Part shown: one piece after another, positions 8,422 through 18,672 of the stretch
Layout: each line of letters starts with the position of its first letter
How positions within the stretch are numbered: position 1 is the first letter of the stretch
Notes under the pieces: generated by a model
Database searches by the model: none
Seen by the model: only the letters and a program-made list of their open reading frames with translations
Told to the model about the DNA's origin: nothing
Position numbers and translations under genes: made by a program
Source of the DNA: Chlorobiales bacterium Clorobi_01
Lineage (GTDB): Bacteria > Bacteroidota > Chlorobiia > Chlorobiales > Chlorobiaceae
Direction of reading: 5' to 3'
Assembly: GCA_001602925.1 (NCBI GenBank)
Contig: LUZT01000005.1
Coordinates: forward strand, 186,001 to 250,000
DNA length: 64,000 nt

Positions 8422-9642
8422 TTACGGTACCGTTCCGAGCTGATCGTCATAGGCGTCGGTTGCAAGGGCACCAGCCATCGATGCGGCCGTTGCACGACGA
8501 TACGTCACCCACAACAGGCTGCAAAGCACCAGCGGCCCTATCTGCACGTTCACCGCTTCAGCTATCACGGCCATCAGCAACGGCAACAACCACGCTGCGA
8601 CCAGCACTTCACGCTCGCCCCGCAACCAGCCGTTGCGCAAACCGTCCAGTGCCAGCCAGGCGATCGGAAATGCCAGCCAGGCAAGGTCGTAATCAAACAC
8701 ATACGGGCTGACCAGAAACGTTGCCGTCATCAGGGCTGCACCGCGCAGGTTCCGATCTTCGCAACGACGCCACACACGCCAGACGACGATTACCGCCACT
8801 ATGGCAACGGCGCAATGGGCAATATACGCCCAGGCGACGGGCACTCCGAGCAAGCGCATGAACACAAAAACGGAGGGCATTTTCATCCATTCAAGAATGC
8901 CGTTTTCCAGAAACAGCCGCGCATCGCCAATGCTCGCAAGGAAGCCCTTCAATACGGCGGGTCCAAAAGTTGCCATACCAATAGCCATAAAGGTGACCGC
9001 TGTCACGGCGGCGGTTACCAACGTTCGCCACGCGCCAATAGCGAGTAATGCCACCGGAAAGAGCATCGCAAGATGCGGTTTGATGGCAAGCAGCCCGATG
9101 AACACTCCTGCCAGAACAGGACGTCGCTCAACGGTGAGCAGTGCCAAGCCGGCAAGTGATGCAGTCAGGAATCCGTTCTGGCCGCAAAAAAAGTTTAACC
9201 ACAATCCGGAGAATGCCGCCAGACACCACATCGCCGTGCTGCCCTGAACAATGCGGCGCAACACCAGAAGATAGCCACCCAACGTTGACAACATGAAGGT
9301 CCAGTATGCGGCCATATATGGCAGTAACGCCAATGGCAGCACAACAAGATAGAAGGTAGGCGGGTAGAACCATGCGTAAACAACTTTCGACACCGGTACG
9401 GCGATTTGCTGAGCCTTGAAAAGCAAGGAACTATTGTAAGCGTCCTGTGCATGGCCTGTCAAGGCAAGATGCGATGCCGCCCAGAATGTGATAAAGTCGT
9501 AACCAAGTGGCTTCCCTTTCAGGTCTGCCATATTTTTCGACATCAGAACCCAAACAAGACCAAGGATAAGGAACAGAGCCAGAAAAATTCGGGGATAAAC
9601 AGTAAGACGCTCCCGGTTCAGCCAGTGCTTATCTGATTTCAT
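8422..9642 (-). CDS. GT87/DUF2029-family polytopic glycosyltransferase, paralogue 7 (first of array)
   Basis: A 406-residue membrane glycosyltransferase homologue and the 5'-most member of the array, beginning 221 bases downstream of the flp1 stop codon. The start is the ATG at 9642 ('KSDKHWLNRERLTVYPRIF'). The first loop is 'LGYDFITFWAASHLALTGH'; further landmarks are 'CGQNGFLTASLAG', 'IKPHLAMLFPVALLAIGAWR' and 'SPYVFDYDLAW'. It lies downstream of the pilin and in the same direction as the Tad locus. A link to glycosylation of pili or the cell surface is therefore possible, but this rests on position only. Confidence 0.85.
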   Translation of the reverse strand: MKSDKHWLNRERLTVYPRIFLALFLILGLVWVLMSKNMADLKGKPLGYDFITFWAASHLALTGHAQDAYNSSLLFKAQQIAVPVSKVVYAWFYPPTFYLVVLPLALLPYMAAYWTFMLSTLGGYLLVLRRIVQGSTAMWCLAAFSGLWLNFFCGQNGFLTASLAGLALLTVERRPVLAGVFIGLLAIKPHLAMLFPVALLAIGAWRTLVTAAVTAVTFMAIGMATFGPAVLKGFLASIGDARLFLENGILEWMKMPSVFVFMRLLGVPVAWAYIAHCAVAIVAVIVVWRVWRRCEDRNLRGAALMTATFLVSPYVFDYDLAWLAFPIAWLALDGLRNGWLRGEREVLVAAWLLPLLMAVIAEAVNVQIGPLVLCSLLWVTYRRATAASMAGALATDAYDDQLGTVP

Positions 9643-9863
9643 GGTATCTGTTTCGATTCAGCAATCATGTGCTACAGGTTCTGATTTACTGAGAAAAAAA
9701 GAGTCCCCACCCTGTTTTAGAGGCGCCAATTTCTTTACAAATATCTGATTTTCAAAAAAGGAATCACCGGGATATTGCGCATGTAGCGGGGTTAATGAAC
9801 GCAATTTTCAGAGTTGTCCCGTAATAAAGTTTTATTACCCGACAGCAGCAATATGTACGGTGG

Positions 9864-10031
9864 TCAGTTCGGTGGCGCACTGGAAAAAGCGTTTACGACG
9901 CTGACAAGCAAAGTTACCAGATTTTGACCGACCTGCGAAAGAGCCAGAATCGTAACCGTAGAGATCAAAGCAGCAATCAAAGCGTACTCGATCATGGTGA
10001 CGCCCTTTTGTGAGTTGATACTTTTTAGCAT
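9864..10031 (-). CDS. flp: Flp-type pilin 1
   Basis: A 55-residue prepilin beginning at the ATG at 10031, seven bases after a near-perfect Shine-Dalgarno (AGGAGG) at about 10036-10041. It shows the class III prepilin site 'QKG|VTMIEYALIAALI': cleavage is expected after Gly10, leaving Glu at +5 and Tyr at +6, which defines Flp pilins. A hydrophobic helix follows, then a short tail ending 'SSAPPN'. It is the major subunit, or one of two, of the Tad pilus, to be matured by the prepilin peptidase encoded just upstream (10235-10960). The pilin lies 203 bases after the peptidase gene, so it may have its own promoter. An AT-rich perfect inverted repeat (9821-9838) lies 26 bases past the stop. Confidence 0.9.
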   Translation of the reverse strand: MLKSINSQKGVTMIEYALIAALISTVTILALSQVGQNLVTLLVSVVNAFSSAPPN

Positions 10032-10234
10032 AGTACCTCCTGATCAAAATAGTTAAGATTGTCGATTCCAGAAATTGATCATGCACTTCCTGAAAAGGAA
10101 GGGACAAAACCCGATACCAAAACCGCCAACCCTTAGACTAAAAGGGGTGATAGCACATTATTCAAGACAGAATGGCACTGAGAAAAAACAGATAGCATTG
10201 AGCGTGAATACCGGATAACCGTTGCAAAATCAAC

Positions 10235-10960
10235 CTAAGTCGAGTAATGAGCAGCCCACAAGCCCCACGCCAGTGCAGCTACCACAAGAGCTGGTCCAAA
10301 TGGCCATTCTGCCTCGGGGCTCAGGCCTTTGAAGCGTCGCCACACCAGATACCAGACTACGGTAACCACACTGCCCAACGCCACCACGTAAAGGACACCG
10401 TCAGGACCCCTCCAGGCGGCCAGCGCTGCCAGAAGTTTGAGGTCACCACCTCCGATACCACTGACGCCCCTGATACGATGGAATATCCAGGCAAAACCGC
10501 CAAGCAGGCCCAGCACTACAACAGCAGATGCTGCACTGACGGCCAGACTTTGCCGGGTAAACCCAGCATAGCTGCTGAGGAGGCCCGCCAACCCCAGCGG
10601 AAGAACAATCCAGTCCGGCAGCAGGGTGGTGTCCCAGTCAATAAGGGCAAGCAAAAGCAGAGTGCTGGCCAAAGCGGCCCATAGAAACGTGCCCCAGAAT
10701 ACCGGTTGGTTAGCGGTATCGGCTGCGGAGGCCCACAAGCCAGCGTTGACCACCGGTACCCAAATACGTCGAGCCTTCGGAACGGGTTGCTCCAGGCCAC
10801 CACCGGGGCCCTGCCATTCGTTCAGAGGAACCTGGGCGCGCTGCAAAACCTTACGCGGAATAATACGGCCCAAAGACACCAGGCACACCCCTGCCCACGC
10901 ACCGGCCACCCACCATGGCCAGTCTGCAAAAAAAACATGCACCATGGGGCTGAAACTCAC
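10235..10960 (-). CDS. tadV: Prepilin peptidase (TadV/CpaA type, A24 aspartyl protease)
   Basis: A 241-residue inner-membrane aspartyl protease that removes the leader of Flp prepilins and of TadE/TadG pseudopilins. Both catalytic Asp motifs of family A24 are visible: 'LLALIDWDTTLLPD' near residue 105 and 'GIGGGDLKLLAALAAWRG' near residue 170 (the GxGD motif). Several membrane segments surround them. An N-terminal region of about 60 residues precedes the core but lacks the paired-Cys zinc domain of classical PilD, as expected for Tad enzymes. The ATG overlaps the tadC stop by four bases, implying translational coupling. Confidence 0.9.
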   Translation of the reverse strand: MSFSPMVHVFFADWPWWVAGAWAGVCLVSLGRIIPRKVLQRAQVPLNEWQGPGGGLEQPVPKARRIWVPVVNAGLWASAADTANQPVFWGTFLWAALASTLLLLALIDWDTTLLPDWIVLPLGLAGLLSSYAGFTRQSLAVSAASAVVVLGLLGGFAWIFHRIRGVSGIGGGDLKLLAALAAWRGPDGVLYVVALGSVVTVVWYLVWRRFKGLSPEAEWPFGPALVVAALAWGLWAAHYST

Positions 10961-11895
10961 TTATGTTTCAAAACATCAATCAACTGAATGATTGCCGGCC
11001 CCAGCATCACGATCAAAAGTGTCGGAAAAATAAACAGGCCGAGCGGCAGTACCAGTTTGACGGGGATTTTGGCGGCAAGCTCCTCGGCACGCTGAGTGCG
11101 TTTTAAGCGCATCACTTCTGACTGCACACGTAACGATTCTGCCATGCTGGTACCAAATTTTTCAGCCTGTATGAGCATGGAAACAAGGTCGTGCAACTCA
11201 TCAAGAGATGTGCGCAGTGCCAGGTTGCGCAATGCGTCAATGCGGGTAGCTCCGGCGCGCATTTCAAGACCCGAAAGATAAAACTCCTGAGAAAGGTCGG
11301 GGTTGGCTCGGGCCATTTCCTGCGATATACGGGCTATGGCTGCGTCGATACTCATACCCGACTCAGTGCAGACGACCATAAGCTCCATCATATCGGGCAG
11401 GCTGTTACGCATGCGTTCGACACGTTTTTTGGTGATGAAATCCATCACTATTTCAGGCAGGTAATAACCTGCTGCTGCCGAGAGCAGCATAAAAATCAAG
11501 AGAAGAATGACGGGGAGCTTGGGCTGAGCGAAATGCAGAAACAAAAACAGCATCACCGGCAACCCAAATATGAGCAGGGTTTTAGCGGCATAGTAGTATT
11601 GAGGTGCATTTTTGTTGCGAATGCCTGCCTGCAAAAACCTCGTCCGAACGGTGGAGCTTTGCCACCCCTCTTCCGGAAGCGAGAGTTTTGAGAGAATATT
11701 GATGACTGTGGCTATTTTTTGCGGCGTTGGCTTCCTTGGTGAAGCAACGTCGGCTGGGGCCCAGCGCTGACGAACGATTTGACTCAGTCTTTTTTTGACG
11801 GTGTTACTGAGCCCCCAATTGTACAACGCGAACACAAGCGAGGCTACAGCAGCACCCGAGAGCACTATGGTCAAAATTTGCAGGGTGTCTAACAT
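10957..11895 (-). CDS. tadC: Tad pilus inner-membrane platform protein TadC
   Basis: A 312-residue member of the type II secretion F (GspF/TadC) family. It has an N-terminal membrane segment and two further membrane segments near residues 120-150. The central cytoplasmic helical domain carries the typical 'ELMVVCTESGMSIDAAIARI' and 'LIQAEKFGTSMAESLRVQ' motifs. A C-terminal helix pair follows ('LPLGLFIFPTLLIVMLGPA'). With TadB it forms the platform on which TadA acts to extend the pilus. It starts 17 bases after the tadB stop and overlaps the prepilin peptidase start. Confidence 0.9.
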   Translation of the reverse strand: MLDTLQILTIVLSGAAVASLVFALYNWGLSNTVKKRLSQIVRQRWAPADVASPRKPTPQKIATVINILSKLSLPEEGWQSSTVRTRFLQAGIRNKNAPQYYYAAKTLLIFGLPVMLFLFLHFAQPKLPVILLLIFMLLSAAAGYYLPEIVMDFITKKRVERMRNSLPDMMELMVVCTESGMSIDAAIARISQEMARANPDLSQEFYLSGLEMRAGATRIDALRNLALRTSLDELHDLVSMLIQAEKFGTSMAESLRVQSEVMRLKRTQRAEELAAKIPVKLVLPLGLFIFPTLLIVMLGPAIIQLIDVLKHK

Positions 11896-11912
11896 TGTGG
11901 ACGTTGCTTGGG

Positions 11913-12890
11913 TTAAACCTTGATCTTAACCATGTTGTTAAGCACATACATGCCAACAAGCATGAGCCCCCCAACGATGTAAAGAAGGGTGTGACCTTGG
12001 GGAGTGTTAAGGAGCAGCAGGATGTACTGGGGGTTTATGAGAGAGATAATAGTTGCGAATACAAATGGCATACTGCCCAGCACCAGGGCTGATATGCGCC
12101 CTTCAGATGAAAGCGTGCGAACCTTGCCACGCAACTTGAAGCGTTCGCGTATGGTTGTGGCCAACCCGTCGAGCAGTTCGGCGAGGTTGCCGCCAGTTTC
12201 ATGCTGTATCATGAGTGCGATAACAAAGAAACTGAGATCGTTGCTTTGAACACGATTAGAGAGCTGGGCGAAGGCTTCTTTGAATGGGATACCGAAGTTC
12301 ATTTCATCGAAGACGGTTTTGAATTCACCACCCAAGGGATCGGCGAACTCCTTGCCAATCATACCCATGGCAGAGGTAAGACTGTGGCCGGCACGCAGTG
12401 AGCGAGAAATGTAGTCGAGCGCTTCGGGGAGTTTTGCTTCGAAAGCCATGCGCCGCTTCTTGGCCTTTCGGGATAACCACATAACAGGCATGCTGGCAAT
12501 AGCGACAGCCAGCACAAGCAGGAACAGGATGTTGGTTTTGTTCAGAAGACCAGCCAGCAACACTACCGCAAACAAGGCAAGCATAAGACCAAGGACGCTC
12601 CCAGCACTGAAAGAGCTGCGAGATTGCTGAACGAGGTTAACAAGTTTCTCAAATGCTCTGGATCGTGAACGTAACCACGTTTCAAGTTCATGCTCCTCAA
12701 GGTTCGTTCGCAAGCTGCTCGGAGCTTGCCCACCCCATTGAATCGTGGTCTGGATATCCTTCAGCCTCTGATTTTTGGATTTGTTGTTGGGATCGAAAAA
12801 CCGGGACCAAACCAAATACACCAACCACATGATCAGCAGAACCGCAAAAAAAACAGATAATGATAACAAAAACGTGGTCATGATGTGCAC
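11913..12890 (-). CDS. tadB: Tad pilus inner-membrane platform protein TadB
   Basis: A 325-residue GspF-family protein. A membrane helix at the N-terminus ('LLSLSVFFAVLLIMWLVYLV') is followed by a pair near residues 95-140. The T2SSF domain shows 'LPEALDYISRSLRAGHSLTS' and 'LIQHETGGNLAELLDGLATT', and two C-terminal helices end the protein. It partners TadC under the TadA ATPase. The gene sits 5 bases after tadA and 17 bases before tadC, inside one operon. The ATG at 12890 is close to an alternative (ATG for Met4 of the same frame). Confidence 0.9.
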   Translation of the reverse strand: MHIMTTFLLSLSVFFAVLLIMWLVYLVWSRFFDPNNKSKNQRLKDIQTTIQWGGQAPSSLRTNLEEHELETWLRSRSRAFEKLVNLVQQSRSSFSAGSVLGLMLALFAVVLLAGLLNKTNILFLLVLAVAIASMPVMWLSRKAKKRRMAFEAKLPEALDYISRSLRAGHSLTSAMGMIGKEFADPLGGEFKTVFDEMNFGIPFKEAFAQLSNRVQSNDLSFFVIALMIQHETGGNLAELLDGLATTIRERFKLRGKVRTLSSEGRISALVLGSMPFVFATIISLINPQYILLLLNTPQGHTLLYIVGGLMLVGMYVLNNMVKIKV

Positions 12891-12895
12891 AAAGT

Positions 12896-14313
<1,418 letters not shown>

Positions 14314-14338
<25 letters not shown>

Positions 14339-15459
14339 ATCGAGCGTTTAGGCTGACTGACGCCGTTGAGGTGCAAGGCCCAGTCAACGATGGTTTTGGA
14401 AAGCTGGGATTTGGGCGCAACTTTCAGCACCGACTGACCAGACAAGAGTGATTCCTGCATGGCATCATCATCCTGAGGAATGCGCTTGCTGATCGGTCTG
14501 CCAATAACTTTTTCTATTTCATCACTGGTGATGCGAGAATTTGTGTCAGCTCGGTTAAGGATGATTTCGATGCGAGAAATTGGTTTTTCAAATTCTTTAC
14601 AGAGTTTGAGCAGTTGGCCCGCCCGGCGCAGCGATTGGAGTGACGGGGTGGCTACGATGCAGAGTTCGTCAAGGTGTTCGAGAACCCAAATACCGACACG
14701 GTCTACAGATGCTCCAAAATCAACAATAATGTAGTCGTAAAAGTTTGTAGCAATGTGAATGAGATCGCTCACGTGCTCAGGTTCGATATTCACGATTTTT
14801 TCGAACGTTGCAGGCGAGGGAATGAGGTCGAGCGAGGGACTGATATGCTGCACCATGGTGTCGAGCAGCGACTTGTCGAGCCGGTCGCTTTCACTGGAAA
14901 TGTCAGCAAGATCCTGACTATGAGTGTTTCCGCTGAGATACATATCAAGGTCACCAAAGGGCAAAGAGATGTCTACCGCCAGCACATGAATGTCAGGCTC
15001 CCGAGAGAGCGCAAATGCAAGGTTGGCCGCTATGCAGGAGCTGCCATCCCCCCCTTTGGAAGAGACAAATCCAAAAACCCTGTTCTGGCTGATGGTCGCA
15101 CCTTTGGTACGAAGGTAAGCCCTCTCGATAACCTGTTGCAGGGTTCCTTCGGAGCTATCTTCGATGACTTCACGCACACCGGCGCGCATAAGCGTCATCA
15201 AATTTTCGGGATCGGCCTGCGGGTGAAAAACCACGATCGTAGCATGAGGCAGCGTAAGACAGAGTTTCTCCAGCTCCCTAATGAAACGGGGATCGGTGGG
15301 TTTAAAGCCCACGATGAACACAAAGTCAGGGTTTTTTGCCTTGATCTGTCGAACCATCTCCCCTGACTCGCCCAGAAGTCGAGTCAGTTGGTGTTGACCA
15401 AGTTCAAGTTGCGAATCGGAAACATCCCATGGCTGGGGAGAGTACGTAACAATGTTCAT
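14314..15459 (-). CDS. tadZ: TadZ/CpaE-like localisation ATPase with altered Walker A
   Basis: A 381-residue protein with an N-terminal receiver-like domain ('FVFIVGFKPTDPRFI', 'MRAGVREVIEDSS') and a C-terminal MinD/ParA-type ATPase domain, the layout of CpaE/TadZ, which places the pilus machine in the cell. The nucleotide loop reads 'SSKGGDGSSC' (about residues 133-142) instead of KGGxGKT, so the lysines of the deviant Walker A motif near the Thr are missing. Some TadZ proteins are known to be degenerate here, and ATP hydrolysis may be lost (inference). The later 'LAVDISLPFGDLDMYL' and 'YIIVDFGAS' segments remain. Confidence 0.88.
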
Positions 15460-15465
15460 ATATAG

Positions 15466-16542
15466 TTATTGTACCAGTAGAGGAGTAGTAAAGGTACCAT
15501 TCGTAGTAAACGTGCCCGTGATAGGGTCAAAGCCAGGAATACTTGCGGGATCTATGAAATGACCCGTAATATATTTTCCGCCTTGATTAGCTCCATCAAT
15601 ATGAAATGCGACAACATCAAAGATACTTTGATAGGTATTAGTATCTTTTTTAACAAGATAGTCCACGACATACAGCGCAACATCTATGCCATTTATGCCT
15701 GCTTTCGCATCGACCGATCCGAACAATGTGGCTTTTGCGCCCGGTTGGACATAGATAAAATCGCCTTTGGATAACGATACACTACTACCGTAGGTAATCA
15801 GGCTATCAACGAATGGAACATTCGAGTCTTTGGTAGCATCCGTGTTTTTCTGGAAGGTAGTCCACTGGCCTGTCAATGAGTCTACTTTATTGGCGCCCTT
15901 ACCGGATGATGCGTAGACCGTACCAAGATCGACAGTACTTTGATCTTTGGGTTTGTGTGTAGTGTAATCCCAATATTTGTATAGCATGTATTTGGGCACG
16001 ACAAAGGGAAACGCACCCGTGCCGCCCTGGGATGGGTAGATAACGGCAATGGCACTCGCTTGAACATTAGGATCGGCAATACCCAGAATCGGGGCGAAAA
16101 ACAACCTCAACGGGCCGTTATTTTCGGTGCTGGAGATTGCAAGCCTGGCGCGGACAGCAGGCACATCGAATGCGTTGAGGGAAATGGTTGTACTGACAGT
16201 AAAAACATGGCTTTGGGTGTTCCAGTAACCTGTATCAATGTTCGCATCCTGAATTTTCGAGCCATTAGCGTAGTTGTGTTGAGCAAATGCCATCGCAGAA
16301 TCACTGGCCGCCGACCAATTGTAAGGTATCGAATTGTTCGGTGGAGGCGTCAGAAAACGAGCGCCAGCCAGAGCTGCCGCATCTGCCGCGTTTTGAAGTT
16401 CTACCTTGGCCAAGTGCAAACGAGTCAAGTCAAACGCCAAGGCGGCAAAACCCAGCAAAATCGGCAACAACAGCGCAAACCAGACGGCTACAGCGCCACG
16501 CTGGCCCTTAGTCATATTGTTGATATAGCGTAAACGTGTCAT
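15466..16542 (-). CDS. tadG: TadG-like pseudopilin/pilus assembly protein
   Basis: A 358-residue protein. A short basic N-terminus leads into 'GQRGAVAVWFALLLPILLGF', the TadE/TadG-type single membrane anchor, then 'AALAFDLTRLHLAKVELQNAADAAALAGAR', the signature of the Flp-assembly TadE/G-like domain. The remaining 300 residues form an exported domain rich in Ser, Thr and aromatic residues. TadG-type proteins are minor pilins or surface-anchored assembly factors. It lies two bases after tadE and six bases before tadZ. No clear von Willebrand MIDAS motif was found by eye. Confidence 0.82.
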   Translation of the reverse strand: MTRLRYINNMTKGQRGAVAVWFALLLPILLGFAALAFDLTRLHLAKVELQNAADAAALAGARFLTPPPNNSIPYNWSAASDSAMAFAQHNYANGSKIQDANIDTGYWNTQSHVFTVSTTISLNAFDVPAVRARLAISSTENNGPLRLFFAPILGIADPNVQASAIAVIYPSQGGTGAFPFVVPKYMLYKYWDYTTHKPKDQSTVDLGTVYASSGKGANKVDSLTGQWTTFQKNTDATKDSNVPFVDSLITYGSSVSLSKGDFIYVQPGAKATLFGSVDAKAGINGIDVALYVVDYLVKKDTNTYQSIFDVVAFHIDGANQGGKYITGHFIDPASIPGFDPITGTFTTNGTFTTPLLVQ

Positions 16543-16544
16543 GG

Positions 16545-17006
16545 CTATTCGATCCTCATACTGGTTTGAGCTGAGACTGTTAATGCATTCGAAAAAATAT
16601 AGAGTCCGGTGTATTGAACACTAGCCGAAACGGTAAGCATTTTTCCATTAACAGTAGCTGTAGAGGGGGTATAGTTCATGCCTGGCCCAAAAGAGATAAG
16701 GCTGGCGGAACAAACCTGATCAGCCGCAGCTTTGGCTTTTGCGGCGACATAATCGCCTTTAACCGTACTGTCCGTGTTATAGTTGTCTGCATCGTAAACT
16801 GAACCAGCACGCGCCCCTTGCCTAGTGGCCATGGTAAGCACGGTTTTGTTGTAAATGGCTATCGAAAAAGTGATCACCCCAAAAAGAAGCAACAGAAACA
16901 ATGGCAGGATGAACGCAAATTCTACCATCACAGCACCCTTCTGAAATTGAGCATGCTTCGGTGCCTGCGCGTGACGCATGGCGGTATTTGCGTGCATCCT
17001 GTTCAT
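16545..17006 (-). CDS. tadE: TadE-like pseudopilin
   Basis: A 153-residue protein, if started at the ATG at 17006, which directly follows the cpaC stop codon (TAA at 17008-17010). The open frame to 17120 lies inside cpaC and is not used. The hallmark is 'QKGAVMVEFAFILPLFLLLL': prepilin-like cleavage after Gly, Glu at +5, then a hydrophobic helix, as in TadE. After the helix, 'MATRQGARAGS' and a short exported domain follow. Several other ATGs (16997, 16979) could serve as start; none has a strong ribosome-binding site. Confidence 0.85.
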   Translation of the reverse strand: MNRMHANTAMRHAQAPKHAQFQKGAVMVEFAFILPLFLLLLFGVITFSIAIYNKTVLTMATRQGARAGSVYDADNYNTDSTVKGDYVAAKAKAAADQVCSASLISFGPGMNYTPSTATVNGKMLTVSASVQYTGLYIFSNALTVSAQTSMRIE

Positions 17007-17007
17007 T

Positions 17008-18666
17008 TTATTTTGAGCCTTGAAGTTTTCCTTCGAGGAAAAGCCTATTTGGACCGGGCGGAACAAATGTAGGAATCTCCGGCGCAATGTCGCTGGCTTT
17101 AACCAGTGTCGGGTGAACAATGACGATAACCTCGACCTTTTCAGAATCCATCGAAGTGCGACGGAACAGGGCGCCGAGCAGGGGAAGTTGCCCCAGCAAA
17201 GGCACGGCCTCGATTGTTTCGGTAAGATTGTCTTTCAGAAGGCCGCCGATAACAAGGTTCTGTCCCTCGTTCATTTCAACGGTAGTGGAAGCCGCGCTGA
17301 CTTTAAAGGCGGGCAAATTAAACGAGCTTCCTTCAGATTGGAATTGCGAGTCGGGCTCAGAGACCTCAGGGGCAACCTTGAGCGAAATACGGCCTGCATC
17401 CAGCACGGTAGGAGTAAATCGCAACCCTACGCCATAGGTGCGTTCCTGATAGTCGACTGCTCCGTTTCCTGTTGGGGTAGGTGTATAAATTTTGCCTCCA
17501 ACCAGAAAATACCCTTCCTGACCGCTCATGGCGACAATGGTGGGTTCAGCCAGCATTTTAATCCAGGTTTTTTTACTATCTGCTTCAACCTTAAGATTTC
17601 CGCTATTCTTCAGGAGGAGGTTGAGCGTTGCGTTGCTGACAAACCCTGTCATGAGGCTGCTGCCTGCGGTGCTGCCCACGCCTTGCGTCCAGCTGAAGCC
17701 CAGACCCTCGATGTAGGACTTCGAAACTTCAGCAATGCGCACTTCGAGGCGGACCTGCTGCGGATCGCGTATTTTGAGAAGGTTGATAAAACCACGAATG
17801 CCGGAAGACGCCACTGTAGCAGCACCAGACGTACCTGCGGCACTGGCGACTCCAGTCATGCCTGATATACTGGTTCCCCCCGATGTGCCCGTGGCTGCCT
17901 CGCTTTTCTTGGTCAGGGTGGCTTCTGGGGTGACATCCGGAACTGTGCCCCCCAAAAAGGTTTTTACCAGGCGGATAGCGGTTTCAGCAGCCAAAGCGTT
18001 GGACACGGAACCAGCCAATACCAAGGCATCCCCTGAGGAGTATAGCTGAATATCGTGCTCTTTCGGCAAAACAGCTCTCAACAGGTCCTGTATGGGTTTG
18101 ACATTCCGGCTGACAACCAGCGGAGCAGTGGTGAAGTTGCCGTTTTTGCCCCAGACAATAAGATTGGTAGCACCTGTTTTTTTGCCCGACAGATAGAGTT
18201 CTGAGGGGCTGATCATAATAAAATCTGCAATGGCAGGGTCCCCCACAGCAACACGCTTGGCTGGCACGGCAAGCCGGTAGACCCTGGATTCACCTTCAGG
18301 AACAGAATAGCTCGAAGGTGCGTATGCAGAAAAATCCATCGCACTAGCGCGTACGCGTGAGTACTTTTTTGCCGCTGGTTTCCGATAGACCTTTTTTGCC
18401 ACGTACGCAGGAGCAGCCTTTTTAGCCGCAGGCGCAGGAGTGGTTTTTGGAGTTACAGATGCAGGGGCGGCTGTTTTGGCTACGGTTGCCGGTGCGACCT
18501 GTTTTGCGGGTACAGGAGCAGCCTTTTTAGCTACGGGTTCCGGTGCGGCCACTGCAAGCACAGGGGCTGGAGAGGCCAGTACAACCACGGGAACTGCGCC
18601 AGCAAGTGCCACAAGAGCACTCATTCCGCAGGCCAGACGCTTTACGCATGTCAAATTCATGTCCAT
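17008..18666 (-). CDS. cpaC: Tad secretin CpaC/RcpA
   Basis: A 552-residue outer-membrane secretin. An N-terminal signal peptide (about residues 1-38) precedes a low-complexity Ala/Lys/Pro stretch (about 40-100) made of repeats such as 'KKAAPVPAKQ', then a pilus-assembly N-domain ('SYSVPEGESRVYRLAVPAKR', 'PSELYLSGKKTGATNLIVWG'), a BON-like region, and the secretin core ('LRVGLRF' type segments, 'MSGQEGYFLVGGKIYTP', 'SKVAP..SEPD', 'LVIGGLLKDN', 'PLLGQLPLLGALFR', 'VIVIVHPTLV'). It forms the pore for pilus exit. The Ala/Lys/Pro linker may cross the periplasm or bind peptidoglycan (inference). It starts seven bases after cpaB ends. Confidence 0.92.
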   Translation of the reverse strand: MDMNLTCVKRLACGMSALVALAGAVPVVVLASPAPVLAVAAPEPVAKKAAPVPAKQVAPATVAKTAAPASVTPKTTPAPAAKKAAPAYVAKKVYRKPAAKKYSRVRASAMDFSAYAPSSYSVPEGESRVYRLAVPAKRVAVGDPAIADFIMISPSELYLSGKKTGATNLIVWGKNGNFTTAPLVVSRNVKPIQDLLRAVLPKEHDIQLYSSGDALVLAGSVSNALAAETAIRLVKTFLGGTVPDVTPEATLTKKSEAATGTSGGTSISGMTGVASAAGTSGAATVASSGIRGFINLLKIRDPQQVRLEVRIAEVSKSYIEGLGFSWTQGVGSTAGSSLMTGFVSNATLNLLLKNSGNLKVEADSKKTWIKMLAEPTIVAMSGQEGYFLVGGKIYTPTPTGNGAVDYQERTYGVGLRFTPTVLDAGRISLKVAPEVSEPDSQFQSEGSSFNLPAFKVSAASTTVEMNEGQNLVIGGLLKDNLTETIEAVPLLGQLPLLGALFRRTSMDSEKVEVIVIVHPTLVKASDIAPEIPTFVPPGPNRLFLEGKLQGSK

Positions 18667-18672
18667 GTTGGC

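Larger units (their letters stand above)
672..9642. repeat. Seven-unit tandem gene duplication (GT87 array, 1.28-1.30 kb per unit)
   Basis: Corresponding start sites fall at 1892, 3174, 4453, 5751, 7048, 8342 and 9642, giving unit lengths of 1282, 1279, 1298, 1297, 1294 and 1300 bases. Each unit consists of a gene plus a 70-80 base spacer. The spacers are also similar to one another (purine-rich AGAGAG leader, translated remnant 'KSEYERDRE'), so whole units were duplicated and not just the reading frames. Confidence 0.9.

Noticed and set aside
9821-9838. Perfect AT-rich inverted repeat GTAATAAA/TTTATTAC as a terminator for flp1
   Set aside because: The stem has only two G-C pairs and no T tract follows, so it was not listed as a terminator.
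9835-10107. 90-codon minus-strand frame over the Flp pilin
   Set aside because: It is the wrong frame. The frame starting at 10031 with AGGAGG upstream encodes the conserved Flp prepilin motif.
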